This document shows, piece after piece, positions 25,384 to 34,274 of a stretch of 43,550 nt of DNA (position 1 is the first letter of the stretch; the number at the start of each line of letters is the position of its first letter). Origin of the DNA: Deltaproteobacteria bacterium (lineage in GTDB: Bacteria > Desulfobacterota > Desulfobacteria > Desulfobacterales > Desulfosalsimonadaceae); contig JAADHK010000069.1 of the NCBI GenBank assembly GCA_013151835.1, forward strand, positions 1-43,550, written 5' to 3'. The translations under genes were made by a program, and so were the position numbers. The notes beneath the pieces were generated by a model. The model was not told where the DNA came from. It was given only the letters and a program-made list of their open reading frames with translations, and did no database searches.

Positions 25384-27063
25384 ATGACAACATTTGATCC
25401 GGACAATCCGCTGATCGTCCAGGGCGACCATACTGTTCTGGTGGAGGTGGGGAGCTCGAAATATAAACAGGCCAGGGATGAGCTATCGCGTTTTGCCGAA
25501 CTGGTAAAATCGCCGGAGCATATTCACACTTACCGGATAACACCGCTTTCCGTATGGAATGCCTGCGCTGCGGGTGTTTTAGCGGCGGAAATAACCGGGG
25601 CCCTTGTGGGTTATTCAAAATATCCGGTGCCGGAACATATTCTTACCGGAATAAATGATTTTGCCGACAGATACGGGCGTGTCAGTCTGACCAGGGAAAA
25701 TCAGGGCCTGCTTCTAAGCATTGATGACCCGGCGCTGGCAGAGGAAATATCGCTCAGCAAACAGGTTGCGCCGCTTCTCGCCAGGAGGCTATCACAAAAA
25801 CAATTCCTGGTGCTGCCGCTTAATCGCGGTAAAATCAAACAGGCCCTGATTAAAATCGGTTATCCTGCGGAAGACATGGCGGGGTATTCAGCCGGAGAGA
25901 CAACCTCATTTACAATACGCGATTTTACGCTGTCCGGGAACCGTTTTTCTTTCCGTCCGTATCAGCAACAGGCTGCCGACACGTTTTACGCAGGGGGCGA
26001 AGCGCGGGGCGGGTCCGGCGTAATTGTGCTTCCATGCGGGGCGGGCAAGACCATCATAGGGATTGCGTGCATGAACCAATTACAGGCATCCACCCTGATC
26101 TTGACAACAAATGTGACAGCTAGTCGGCAGTGGAAGGCCGAGCTTATGGACAAAACCAGCCTCGGAGATGATCTAATCGGTGAATACAGCGGAGCAAAAA
26201 AAGAAATCAAGCCGGTTACCATTGCCACATACCAGATAATGACCTATCGTCCGGACAAGGAAGGCGATTTTTTGCATCTCGGTCTTTTTGATCAGCGGGA
26301 CTGGGGCCTTATCATCTATGACGAGGTTCACATGCTGCCTGCTCCGGTATTCCAGATTACTGCGGGCCTCCAGGCCAAGCGTCGTCTGGGCCTTACGGCG
26401 ACGCTGGTCCGGGAAGACGGCAAGGAGGAGGATGTGTTCGCCTTGATCGGCCCCAAAAAAGTGGATGTGCCGTGGAAGGAGATGGAGGGCCAGGGATGGA
26501 TCGCCAAAGCTTCATGTTGTGAAATACGCCTGCCTCTGCCTGATGATATCCGCATGCCCTATGCTGTTGCAAATCGTCGTACAAAATTCAGAATTTCATC
26601 TGAAAATCCCGCTAAAACAGATGTGGTCATGCGAATTCTGCAACGGCATAAAACCGCCCAGACGTTAATTATCGGCTTATATGTGGATCAGTTAAAAAAG
26701 ATTTCAGAGGCATTGGATATCCCGCTGATTACCGGAAAAACGCCCCAGAAACAGCGTGATGAACTGTTTTATCAATTCAAAACCGGCGAAATCAGTATGC
26801 TTGCGGTTTCAAAGGTTGCCAATTTTGCGGTGGATCTGCCGGATGCATCCGTGGCGATACAGATTTCGGGCACATTCGGCTCCCGCCAGGAAGAGGCCCA
26901 GCGACTGGGACGTATCCTGCGCCCAAAATCAGACGGCGGCCGGGCGTATTTTTATACAATAGTAAGCCGGGATACGGTTGAACAGGATTTTGCCTTAAAA
27001 CGTCAATTGTTTCTCTGTGAGCAGGGGTATGAATACCATATTGCCCAAGGAAATAATTTATGA
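25384..27063 (+). CDS. bacterial XPB/RAD25-type helicase
   Basis: A 559-residue superfamily 2 helicase of the XPB type. The N-terminal domain has NPLIVQGDHTVLVEVGSSKY and ELVKSPEHIHTYRITPLSVWNA, typical of bacterial XPB. Then Walker A LPCGAGKTI (about 216-224), DEVH box (313-316), GLTATLVRED with the XPB-specific RED motif (343-345), and a second RecA domain with QEEAQRLGRILRPKSDGGRA (motif VI). XPB proteins open DNA in repair or transcription. No strong ribosome-binding site is seen at ATG 25384. The stop overlaps the next gene (ATGA). The cluster with two helicase-associated proteins is annotated below. Confidence 0.9.
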   Translation: MTTFDPDNPLIVQGDHTVLVEVGSSKYKQARDELSRFAELVKSPEHIHTYRITPLSVWNACAAGVLAAEITGALVGYSKYPVPEHILTGINDFADRYGRVSLTRENQGLLLSIDDPALAEEISLSKQVAPLLARRLSQKQFLVLPLNRGKIKQALIKIGYPAEDMAGYSAGETTSFTIRDFTLSGNRFSFRPYQQQAADTFYAGGEARGGSGVIVLPCGAGKTIIGIACMNQLQASTLILTTNVTASRQWKAELMDKTSLGDDLIGEYSGAKKEIKPVTIATYQIMTYRPDKEGDFLHLGLFDQRDWGLIIYDEVHMLPAPVFQITAGLQAKRRLGLTATLVREDGKEEDVFALIGPKKVDVPWKEMEGQGWIAKASCCEIRLPLPDDIRMPYAVANRRTKFRISSENPAKTDVVMRILQRHKTAQTLIIGLYVDQLKKISEALDIPLITGKTPQKQRDELFYQFKTGEISMLAVSKVANFAVDLPDASVAIQISGTFGSRQEEAQRLGRILRPKSDGGRAYFYTIVSRDTVEQDFALKRQLFLCEQGYEYHIAQGNNL

Positions 27064-28475
27064 AACCGGAAAAAATGCTCAAAAATATGTGCGACTATGG
27101 CCTGACCAATGTGGACAAAAAGGCGATCTGTAAGGCCAGGGATTTTCCCGCAAATTACGCTCGCTCCCAGGATCTTTTTCAACATGCTTTCCTTTCAGAT
27201 ACCGGTGTGAAAAAAGCTGTGGGGCAGTTGGATGAAAAAGAATATATCCTCCTTAATTTAATGCTTTTTATGAAAAGAGAAGTTGATATTACTTTTTTTT
27301 CCCGGATATATCCGGCGATGGGTGTTAATTCGTGGGGGCTTACATTTAATAAAAAATATAAAATCGTATTTGATAATGTCAGGGCAAATCTTATCCGACG
27401 CGGTATTCTCATTTTTGATCAAACACTGGAGCGGATTCTGGATGAAAAAACAATTCTTGAACGTCAGCGTTTCTGGTTCCCTCCTGAATTTGCTCGTCAC
27501 CTCCCGCCTTCGATTTCGGTAAAAGAAATCAACAATCCAAAGATCATATTGCCGCCTGAAAACATTCTGCGAAAAAAACTGGCGGAGATTTTTTCCTCTA
27601 AGCCTGAAGCCGGGGCTGAATCAAAAAATATGCAGGGACGGCTGCAAATCAAAGACGGTGTTTTGTTGATGAATAACGCGAAATTTACTGAAAAACTGCT
27701 GCAATCCTGGAATATATCTTTGTGGACAAACAATATTAAAATTCCCGAACAAAGCAAAAGTTTTCCCCTCGACAGGCTGCTTGATTATTTTCTGGGCCAA
27801 ATGGATGCAAATCAATGGTTTCATCCGTTAAGCCTGATTCCTTTGTTTGAAACGGTCTTTGCCCACAGCGATCTGCCAGATCCTGTTTCGGATTTTATGG
27901 AAACACTGTGCGAAAAAGGCTGGCGCCGGGGATGCCTTGCCAAAACTGCTGCAGGCAAAACTTTTTATTACCGCCCGGGCAAAAATGTTATAAGCCCCGG
28001 TCTTAAACCGGGTGATTATTTAACCGCCATGGACGAAAACACATTTGCCGTGGACCTCAACCTTATTGGGTATAAAAGTCTGGAAATAATCGCCCGGGCC
28101 TGTCGGATGCAGGTAACCGGCGGCAGGCTCACCGGCAAAATCGACTTCATCAGATTAAGCCACTGCATGGAAGAAATTGAGCAAGAGCCTGATTTTTCCT
28201 GGCTTCATGAGCATCTTGCAGGGGTTAAAGACACGGCGGCCCTCATTAAAAAGCGGAGAAACAAAACAATTATTCATGAAAATATCATGACGGCAAAAAT
28301 CAGCGACCTAAGCCTCAAAATAATGATTGAGAAACATTTTGCCGCCACCGGCAAAGTCATCAGCTTAAATGATGAGTTTATCGTATTTCCGCCTGCGCTG
28401 TTGCCGGAAATACGGAAACTGACAAAAAAGGCGGGGCATGTCATAAAAAAAGCAAACAGCGTTGAAAGCGATTAA
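27060..28475 (+). CDS. helicase-associated protein of the XPB operon
   Basis: A 471-residue cytoplasmic protein, AT-rich in codon use (many AAA, ATT, TTT). Its N-terminal third (EKEYILLNLMLFMKREVDITFFSR, then FDNVRANLIRRGILIFDQ) looks like paired winged-helix segments of the kind found beside bacterial XPB proteins. The rest alternates helices and short strands with no catalytic motif I can name. It is translationally coupled to the helicase by ATGA and overlaps nothing downstream. I infer a partner or loader role from position. Confidence 0.6.
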   Translation: MKPEKMLKNMCDYGLTNVDKKAICKARDFPANYARSQDLFQHAFLSDTGVKKAVGQLDEKEYILLNLMLFMKREVDITFFSRIYPAMGVNSWGLTFNKKYKIVFDNVRANLIRRGILIFDQTLERILDEKTILERQRFWFPPEFARHLPPSISVKEINNPKIILPPENILRKKLAEIFSSKPEAGAESKNMQGRLQIKDGVLLMNNAKFTEKLLQSWNISLWTNNIKIPEQSKSFPLDRLLDYFLGQMDANQWFHPLSLIPLFETVFAHSDLPDPVSDFMETLCEKGWRRGCLAKTAAGKTFYYRPGKNVISPGLKPGDYLTAMDENTFAVDLNLIGYKSLEIIARACRMQVTGGRLTGKIDFIRLSHCMEEIEQEPDFSWLHEHLAGVKDTAALIKKRRNKTIIHENIMTAKISDLSLKIMIEKHFAATGKVISLNDEFIVFPPALLPEIRKLTKKAGHVIKKANSVESD

Positions 28476-28485
28476 AAGGATGTTT

Positions 28486-30402
28486 ATGGGAAAAAATCCT
28501 TTAGACCATCTTGTTGAAATAAATCCGGATGGCTTGACCATTGTTATCAACAATGCTGATATCCGTCATGATATTAATGTGTTTCTTGATTATATCGATT
28601 CACGGGGAATCAAGCGGACCCACCGCGAAAATCAAATTCCCAAGGCCGATCTTCTGCGCCTGGCAAAGGTAATGGGCGATGAAGAGACCCTTGAACAAGT
28701 CCGCTCTGATGGCTATTCTCCATGGGTTTCCCACATTGACCGGCTATGCCTTAGAATGAAATTTATTCAATACGATACCGAAGGCGTGTATGCCGGGTAT
28801 AGCAGTTCTGCTCCGTCGTTTCCTGATAATTATGTTGATTTGGACGCTGATCGGGTTTTATCTTTTTTTGATCTGCCCCTGCAAGAACAGGAAAATAAAC
28901 TTCAGGCATGCCTTATAAATGAAGCCTATCCCTGTACGAATGAATTTTTCTCCTACGGACCCCAAAGCCGCCTTGACCGGTTTAACAGCGCCGGTTGCCT
29001 GACCGGGGTGATGAAAAAAATTGATTTTCCAGGGGCCAGACAGAGCCTTTTGTCGCTTCTTGCCTCATGTACTCCCGGGAAATGGTATTCCGTCAAATCT
29101 CTGATCGATTTTATTAAAACCAGCATGCCCTATTTTTTGATACCGAAAAAAGTGCCGAAATTACCATCCGGCGGGAAAAACCGGTACCATAATTTTATGG
29201 AGCAGAAACCAGAGGACCACTGGCCCAGATCCGTCATAACCCAGACAAGCCCCAATGCCTTCGAACGGGTGGAAGGGCGTTACATAGAACGTTTTCTTGA
29301 AAATATTCCGTTGACTCTAAGGTACGTTGAGCTTGCTTATGACAAAAAAGGGGATTTACCGCAAAAACCTTCCTTTGGGCGGATTCGCGCCTTTAAAGTC
29401 ACGGACCGCTTTCAATCCGCAATTCACCAAAAAATCAGGGAACCCTATGTAACCGTACTGCCGAATTTTGAAATTCATGTGGAGTCTCTGTTTTACCCGG
29501 TTAAGATTATCAATACCCTTACATTATTTTGTAATATTAAAAGCCGCGATATTCATACTATAATGAAATTATCCAGGGGAAAAGTGATCGCCAGCCTTGC
29601 GGCGAATGATTCCCTGGATCCGGTAAAGATTCTTCAGAACCTGTCCCAACAGCCGCTCCCCGGGAATATAGTAAATGAACTCAAAGCGTGGAGCGGACAT
29701 GCCGAAACCTTTATACTTTATGAGAGCTTCGGCTTACTTGAAGGCAAAACAGCTGCAAAGTATGCCAAAGATTGCATTGTGGAAAAAGCAGGCCAGGATG
29801 TATACATCATCCGTTCACCGCAAAAGGTATACCGGCAGCTGGAAACGGCGCTTCAGGTACCGTTGTTGATAAACCATCCGGAATCAAGGCTGAAATCCCC
29901 GGACAAGGGAGCCAAAAGCGTTTTTTGTAAAGCCGGCGCGCTAAAAAAATCCACCAAACAACCGAAAAAGAAAATCAACGTCCGACGTACCGTTGCTGTT
30001 AATAACGTGGAGAGACCCGTGGATATATGCACGCATACGAACATCAACCGGAAATATTGCGGTACGCCGGTTGAAACAGGGCCGGGATACAGCTTGGTCG
30101 AACTTGAGACCTTTTCCGGCATGGCGGTGGATGATTCCGGGCTGGTGCATGGCGGGTTTGTCTTCGGCCTGGCCGATTATGCGGCCATGGTCGCCGTCAA
30201 TCACCCGAACGTGGTTTTAGGGTCAGCCGAGGTGAAGTTTTTAAAGCCTGTTTCCGTTGGAAGCAGGCTTGTTGCCCGGGCCCGGGTTGATGGAGAGCCG
30301 GGCCGGAAAAACAAGGTGCTTGTCACGGTGTCATGCGAAGAGGTGCCGGTCTTTGAAGGCAGTTTTTCCTGCCCCGTACTTGAGCGGCATGTGCTGGCAT
30401 GA
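28486..30402 (+). CDS. helicase-associated domain protein fused to PaaI-like hotdog thioesterase
   Basis: A 638-residue two-part protein. The first ~500 residues resemble XPB/Ssl2-like helicase-associated proteins: EPYVTVLPNFEIHVESLFYP, then a winged-helix segment KLSRGKVIASLAAND...ILQNLSQQPLPGNIVNELKAW. After a basic linker (KKSTKQPKKKINVRR), residues from about 508 (nt 30007 on) form a hotdog thioesterase: RPVDICTHTNINRKYCGTP, SGLVHGGFVFGLADYAAMVA, VVLGSAEVKFLKPVSVGSRL. Homologues of this part are usually free-standing. Codon use turns GC-rich at the junction. AAAAGG lies 6 bases before ATG 28486; ATG 28480 is also possible. Confidence 0.72.
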   Translation: MGKNPLDHLVEINPDGLTIVINNADIRHDINVFLDYIDSRGIKRTHRENQIPKADLLRLAKVMGDEETLEQVRSDGYSPWVSHIDRLCLRMKFIQYDTEGVYAGYSSSAPSFPDNYVDLDADRVLSFFDLPLQEQENKLQACLINEAYPCTNEFFSYGPQSRLDRFNSAGCLTGVMKKIDFPGARQSLLSLLASCTPGKWYSVKSLIDFIKTSMPYFLIPKKVPKLPSGGKNRYHNFMEQKPEDHWPRSVITQTSPNAFERVEGRYIERFLENIPLTLRYVELAYDKKGDLPQKPSFGRIRAFKVTDRFQSAIHQKIREPYVTVLPNFEIHVESLFYPVKIINTLTLFCNIKSRDIHTIMKLSRGKVIASLAANDSLDPVKILQNLSQQPLPGNIVNELKAWSGHAETFILYESFGLLEGKTAAKYAKDCIVEKAGQDVYIIRSPQKVYRQLETALQVPLLINHPESRLKSPDKGAKSVFCKAGALKKSTKQPKKKINVRRTVAVNNVERPVDICTHTNINRKYCGTPVETGPGYSLVELETFSGMAVDDSGLVHGGFVFGLADYAAMVAVNHPNVVLGSAEVKFLKPVSVGSRLVARARVDGEPGRKNKVLVTVSCEEVPVFEGSFSCPVLERHVLA

Positions 30403-30417
30403 GTGTGTTATTTCTGC

Positions 30418-31998
30418 TCACAGACCCTTTGCCCGGTTAAGCCGCGAGAATATTTTCCGATTGGCCCTGTAAATCCGCACAAAGGCGTCATATAGAAAGT
30501 CATAGGTGCTGCGGTTGTCCGGGTCAGGCGAAAAAGTCCTGTCATATTTAATGAGGCCCGGGATTTCTTCAAATTTTAAAAGTCCGAGTCCGACTGCGGC
30601 GATAAAAGCCGCCCCGCGCGCATTGGCCTGCCGGGGGGATTTTGCGCGCCGGATCTCGCGATTGAGCACGTCCGCAAAGACCTGGCACCATACATCCGAT
30701 TGCCCCCCGCCGCCTATGATGGTTATGGGCGAAAGCCGCCTCCCCACGAATTTTTCCACATATTTCAGGCTCCAGCGGGTATTTAAGGCCACCCCTTCCA
30801 GCACGGCCCGGATTATGTGGGCCTGGGTGCATGTCTTTGTCATGTTGTAAAAACCTCCCGCAAGCATCGGGTCATCCACCGGCGTACGTTCCCCGTTCAG
30901 CCACGGCAGGAATATGAGATTGTCCGATCCTGCCGGTACGGACGCTGCGATTTCGTCTACCAGTGCAAACGGGTCTCCCGCCCTGCTGCATAGTCTTTCG
31001 TCATGGATCAAGAGATTGTTGAATAGAAAATCGAGGCATCCGCCGGCCATGTCCTGCTCGTTTACCGACTGGTAGCGCCCCGGGATTGCAGATGGAAACG
31101 AGGCGATGGAGTGGAACACGTCTGTTTTCTTGAACGGGACCACTGCCTGGAGCCACGAGGATGTGCCGACATAAAGATGGGCCGCGAAATCATCCACCGC
31201 ACCGGACCCGACGCACGCGGTCTGGTGGTCCGGCGAGCAGGCCGCCACTCTTGTTTCCGGCAATAGCCCTGTTTTTTCCGCAACATCGGGTAAAAGCGTC
31301 CCTATGATATCCGTGGGCGCGACCATGGGCGGGAGTTTGTCGGCATCAATCCCTGCCGCCCGGATCAGCTTTGGATCGTATCGGAAATGTTCAGGGTCAC
31401 GTATATCGGTCATCCAAAAGAGCTGCATGGAATCGTGTGTTGCGGTAAATTTTCCGGTGAGCCTCAGGTTCAGATAATCCTTGCTCGGCAAAAACATATA
31501 CGTTTTTTCGTAAATTTCCGGGAATTCATTTTTAATTAAAAGTACGTGGGCTATGTCGTCCTTGCCGGAAAGGGTGGGGCCGCCCCCGGTCTTTGGGAGC
31601 CATTTTAGAATCATGGAAAGGCCGTAGCCCTCAATGCTCGGAAACCCGGACACGAGTTTTTTGACATACGGCGCTCCCCGGGAATCCATCCAGGTGATGG
31701 CGTTTTTCAGGTGTTTTCCCTGCCGGTCCACACAGACGGTGGTGGAGAATGTGCTTGAAACAGCCATTGCAAGAATACGATTTTTATTGTCCGAATTGCG
31801 GGCCACAAGCGTGGACGCGGCCTTTACCAGCGCATTCCACCAGTCTTCGGGGTCCTGTTCGGCCCCTCCGCCCGGCAGGAAATGGATGGGAGTGCTTTCA
31901 AATTCAAAATCAAGCACCTCTCCGAAAACCGATACAATGGCCGCCTTTATCCCGGAAGTCCCGTGGTCTATGGCAAGGATACAGCCTTTGTCGTTCAT
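30418..31998 (-). CDS. FGGY-family carbohydrate kinase
   Basis: A 526-residue sugar kinase of the FGGY family (xylulokinase/glycerol kinase fold). ATP-binding phosphate-1 is ILAIDHGTSGIKAAIV; AMAVSSTFSTTVCVD and AITWMDSRGAPYV form the sugar site; VAACSPDHQTACVGSGAVDD holds the catalytic Asp; the adenosine motif is ITIIGGGGQSDVWCQVFADVLN. It would phosphorylate a sugar or polyol. The substrate is not predictable. It lies 9 bases after the dehydrogenase-like gene on the same strand and converges with the XPB operon, 15 bases apart. Confidence 0.88.
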   Translation of the reverse strand: MNDKGCILAIDHGTSGIKAAIVSVFGEVLDFEFESTPIHFLPGGGAEQDPEDWWNALVKAASTLVARNSDNKNRILAMAVSSTFSTTVCVDRQGKHLKNAITWMDSRGAPYVKKLVSGFPSIEGYGLSMILKWLPKTGGGPTLSGKDDIAHVLLIKNEFPEIYEKTYMFLPSKDYLNLRLTGKFTATHDSMQLFWMTDIRDPEHFRYDPKLIRAAGIDADKLPPMVAPTDIIGTLLPDVAEKTGLLPETRVAACSPDHQTACVGSGAVDDFAAHLYVGTSSWLQAVVPFKKTDVFHSIASFPSAIPGRYQSVNEQDMAGGCLDFLFNNLLIHDERLCSRAGDPFALVDEIAASVPAGSDNLIFLPWLNGERTPVDDPMLAGGFYNMTKTCTQAHIIRAVLEGVALNTRWSLKYVEKFVGRRLSPITIIGGGGQSDVWCQVFADVLNREIRRAKSPRQANARGAAFIAAVGLGLLKFEEIPGLIKYDRTFSPDPDNRSTYDFLYDAFVRIYRANRKIFSRLNRAKGL

Positions 31999-32007
31999 AA
32001 TTAGCCC

Positions 32008-33237
32008 TTATATCTCAATATTTTTTATATTTCCATCCTTATCCACCTCCTCGACAATCACGCCGGAAAAGGAGGCACCGTCTTTAACTTTTTTATCCAG
32101 CCCCATGACATCCGATATAAGCGTTATGAAATCAAGAGGATTAATGCAGCCTTCAGGCGGGAAGATTCCTTTTTTAGATATTTTTCCCGTGGCAAGGAGG
32201 ATGGCGCCCATGGCCGCCGGAATACCGGTTCCCTCGCCCAAAGCCTCGCTTTTTGATGCCATGTGAAAACGGTATTCCCGAAAAACCCCGTCCTTCTTGC
32301 CCGAGACCACCACGGAGCAGCAACCCCGCTGTTTTCCAAACCCGGTCTCTTCAAGGATTCTTTCCCGTTCCCGGATTATGTATGCCATGGCAAACTCGGC
32401 CGGCACTACGGGCCTCCCTTTTACCATAACGGGTTCCCGGCTGTCGAGCCCCAGGCGGCAGATATCCTTTGTCAGGCTGTAGTACACGTCGGGCAGCACG
32501 GTTCCCCGGTTTGTCACCTGTTTTAATTTAATGTATTTCGGGAGGGTCACCTGTTCCGGGTGAGGGTATGGGTAGACCGGTATGTTTTTGCCTATCATGG
32601 GAAAATTGAAATTTGCGCGCAAGGCCCTGCCATCGGGCTCAAAGAATTTTACATATTTAAGCTCTCCGTCCAAAAACATCGGAATATCTATGCGCATGCA
32701 GTGGAACCGGTGACCTATGACCCCTTCGCCCTCAACGGGCTCTCCGCCGTGGGCATGGAAAATATCCACAGCGCGGGTTTCGTCCAGAAGATTGTCGGCT
32801 GCGAATTTTGCCAGAAGATTGGTGGCCCCGGGCGAACTCCCTATCCCTATGATTGCGGTGATCCCGGCTACCCTGGCGGCCTCGTCCATCTCAAGGATTT
32901 CCTGCGTTACGTCCACATCATCGCATACATCAACATAGTCGATTTTAGCATCAATAACGGTTTCGAGTATGGTTTTGACGGTTTTATAGAACGGACCGAT
33001 GCAGTTTATCACAAGGTCCGCCCCGGATATGGCCTCCCTGATACTATGGCGGTCATCGGCATCCACGAAAACCGCTTCCGTCCCGTCCGCACCAATGTTG
33101 GCCGCAAGAGATTTTGCACGATCGATGTTGATGTCTCCGATTACGATCTTTGAAAAAACATCCCGGCCGGCAAGGGTCTTTACAACCACGCTCCCGACCG
33201 CCCCGCATCCGCCCAGTACAACGACTTTTTTGCCCAT
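32008..33237 (-). CDS. saccharopine dehydrogenase-like NAD(P)-binding protein
   Basis: A 409-residue oxidoreductase with an N-terminal Rossmann motif (KKVVVLGGCGAVGSVVVKTL) and the saccharopine-dehydrogenase pattern DLVINCIGPFYKTVKTILE, DYVDVCDDVDVTQEIL, ATNLLAKFAADNL. The C-terminal domain ends in an acidic tail. It presumably oxidises or forms an imine-linked or hydroxy substrate that the downstream FGGY kinase handles; this is inferred from the shared operon. AGGAGG precedes ATG 33237; 16 upstream in-frame residues are not used. A double inverted-repeat operator candidate lies 68 bases upstream. Confidence 0.82.
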   Translation of the reverse strand: MGKKVVVLGGCGAVGSVVVKTLAGRDVFSKIVIGDINIDRAKSLAANIGADGTEAVFVDADDRHSIREAISGADLVINCIGPFYKTVKTILETVIDAKIDYVDVCDDVDVTQEILEMDEAARVAGITAIIGIGSSPGATNLLAKFAADNLLDETRAVDIFHAHGGEPVEGEGVIGHRFHCMRIDIPMFLDGELKYVKFFEPDGRALRANFNFPMIGKNIPVYPYPHPEQVTLPKYIKLKQVTNRGTVLPDVYYSLTKDICRLGLDSREPVMVKGRPVVPAEFAMAYIIRERERILEETGFGKQRGCCSVVVSGKKDGVFREYRFHMASKSEALGEGTGIPAAMGAILLATGKISKKGIFPPEGCINPLDFITLISDVMGLDKKVKDGASFSGVIVEEVDKDGNIKNIEI

Positions 33238-33304
33238 GATTTTCCTCCTTTTTGCTTTGAATTGCCCGTACACGACGGGCCCCATATTTTTTTTGGGGTA
33301 GTAT

Positions 33305-33330
33305 TAACGAAGTTAAATTTAACTAAGTTA
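33305..33330. promoter_or_regulatory. double dyad operator candidate
   Basis: TAACGAAGTTA (33305-33315) and TAACTAAGTTA (33320-33330) are two TAAC-N3-GTTA dyads separated by AATT, so the whole 26 bp is close to one large palindrome. It lies 68-93 bases upstream of the saccharopine-dehydrogenase-like gene, where a promoter is expected. It suits two dimers of a TetR/GntR-like repressor; the regulator gene is not adjacent. Confidence 0.5.
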
Positions 33331-33510
33331 ATTAAGTGCCGATGTCAAGAGAAAAATCTATATTTTTTAATGCGTGACGGATTCGTAAAATCTGATTATT
33401 CGTGTTTGGATCAGCACTGTCCGGTTTAGTTCTTGCTTGCCGTTTGAACCTTTCTGCTCGAAAAAGGCCTGATTATGATCTTTAAAAAATGGTACAAAAT
33501 AAAATATTCG

Positions 33511-33618
33511 CACGGCCGGCGTAACGGAAGGCTTCAGCCTTCCATGTACCGATGTTGCTTACACGCAATTAAATTAAAGGCGGCCTGCTGAAGGCCGCCC
33601 CTACGATGGCTGTACAAG
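33511..33618. repeat. dispersed repeat core, related to 17104-17253
   Basis: Hairpins GGAAGGC-TTCA-GCCTTCC and GGCGGCCTGCTGAAGGCCGCC sit in the same order and spacing as in the element at 17104-17253. Outer, imperfect inverted repeats (33420-33436 and 33633-33649, around GTTCTTGC/GCAAGAAC) suggest a larger element of about 230 bp. A half site of the other family (GACGGATTCGTAAAA, 33376-33390) is nearby. The stretch 33331-33651 contains no gene. Confidence 0.55.
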
Positions 33619-33651
33619 AAAAATAACAGTCTGCAAGAACCAGATCGGACG

Positions 33652-33993
33652 CTATTGATTTATCATAGGAGTTTTTCCAGCCTTTTCGCCAGTAGCCGAG
33701 GAAACGGCATGCGCCAGGCGTTTACCGGCTTTTTTAGCCCGGCCTGAAAGCGGGCCTGCCTTTTTACGCTCATGGATTGATATTGCAATACTAAACATGA
33801 TATATAAAAATAGAAAATTTGCCACCACGCCGAGCCCGGCACGAGAGGTGAGCCCTTTCGCCGGATCGGCCACCTGGTTTTCAAACGCTGCGTCGTCTTC
33901 ATAATTTCCCACAAGCCCCGAAAAATCAGCGGGTTGGCCGGCAGAGGCAACATCGGCCACGGTGAAGTTCTGGGAGGACGAAGCCACAGCCAT
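33652..33993 (-). CDS. possible small membrane protein, possibly decayed
   Basis: A 113-codon frame with a single hydrophobic helix (GLGVVANFLFLYIMFSIAISI) after an acidic stretch (GLVGNYEDDAAFENQVADPA) and a basic C-terminus. No ribosome-binding site is seen at ATG 33993 and the upstream end lies near the methyltransferase remnant. I recognise no family. It could be the 3' part of a disrupted membrane protein gene. Confidence 0.3.
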   Translation of the reverse strand: MAVASSSQNFTVADVASAGQPADFSGLVGNYEDDAAFENQVADPAKGLTSRAGLGVVANFLFLYIMFSIAISIHERKKAGPLSGRAKKAGKRLAHAVSSATGEKAGKTPMINQ

Positions 33994-34008
33994 CTGTCTG
34001 TATCTTCG

Positions 34009-34266
34009 AAGCTATATGCTTGTGATGTATCGGAAGTAATGATCAACCTTCATCATGAATTAGATAATCCGACTATGACAGTTAAAGAGTCGTATCGAAT
34101 TTTGAAACCTTGGGGGAATATTTTTATTGTTGATTGGAAAAAGAAAAATATGACAGAGGGACCTCCAACGCAAATCAGATATTTACCTGAACAAGTTAAC
34201 AAACACCTGAGCCCAAGAAATGGCTTTACGAACGCCCGGTTGCTTTTCTCTTTTTTGCAGGCCTGA
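34009..34266 (+). pseudogene. SAM-dependent methyltransferase C-terminal remnant
   Basis: The frame reads HELDNPTMTVKESYRILKPW, then GNIFIVDWKKKNMTEGPPTQ and IRYLPEQVNKHL. This is the C-terminal third of class I (type 11) methyltransferases: the YRILKPGG turn, FIVDW strand and GPP segment. The SAM-binding GxGxG region is missing; upstream sequence of the same frame has no methyltransferase character. The usual LKPGG is LKPWG here. It lies in a zone of repeats and decayed genes. Confidence 0.65.
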
Positions 34267-34274
34267 AAGACAAT

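Noticed and set aside
33420-33649. Insertion sequence
   Set aside because: No transposase frame is present and the outer inverted repeats are imperfect; only the inner hairpin core, shared with 17104-17253, is supported.
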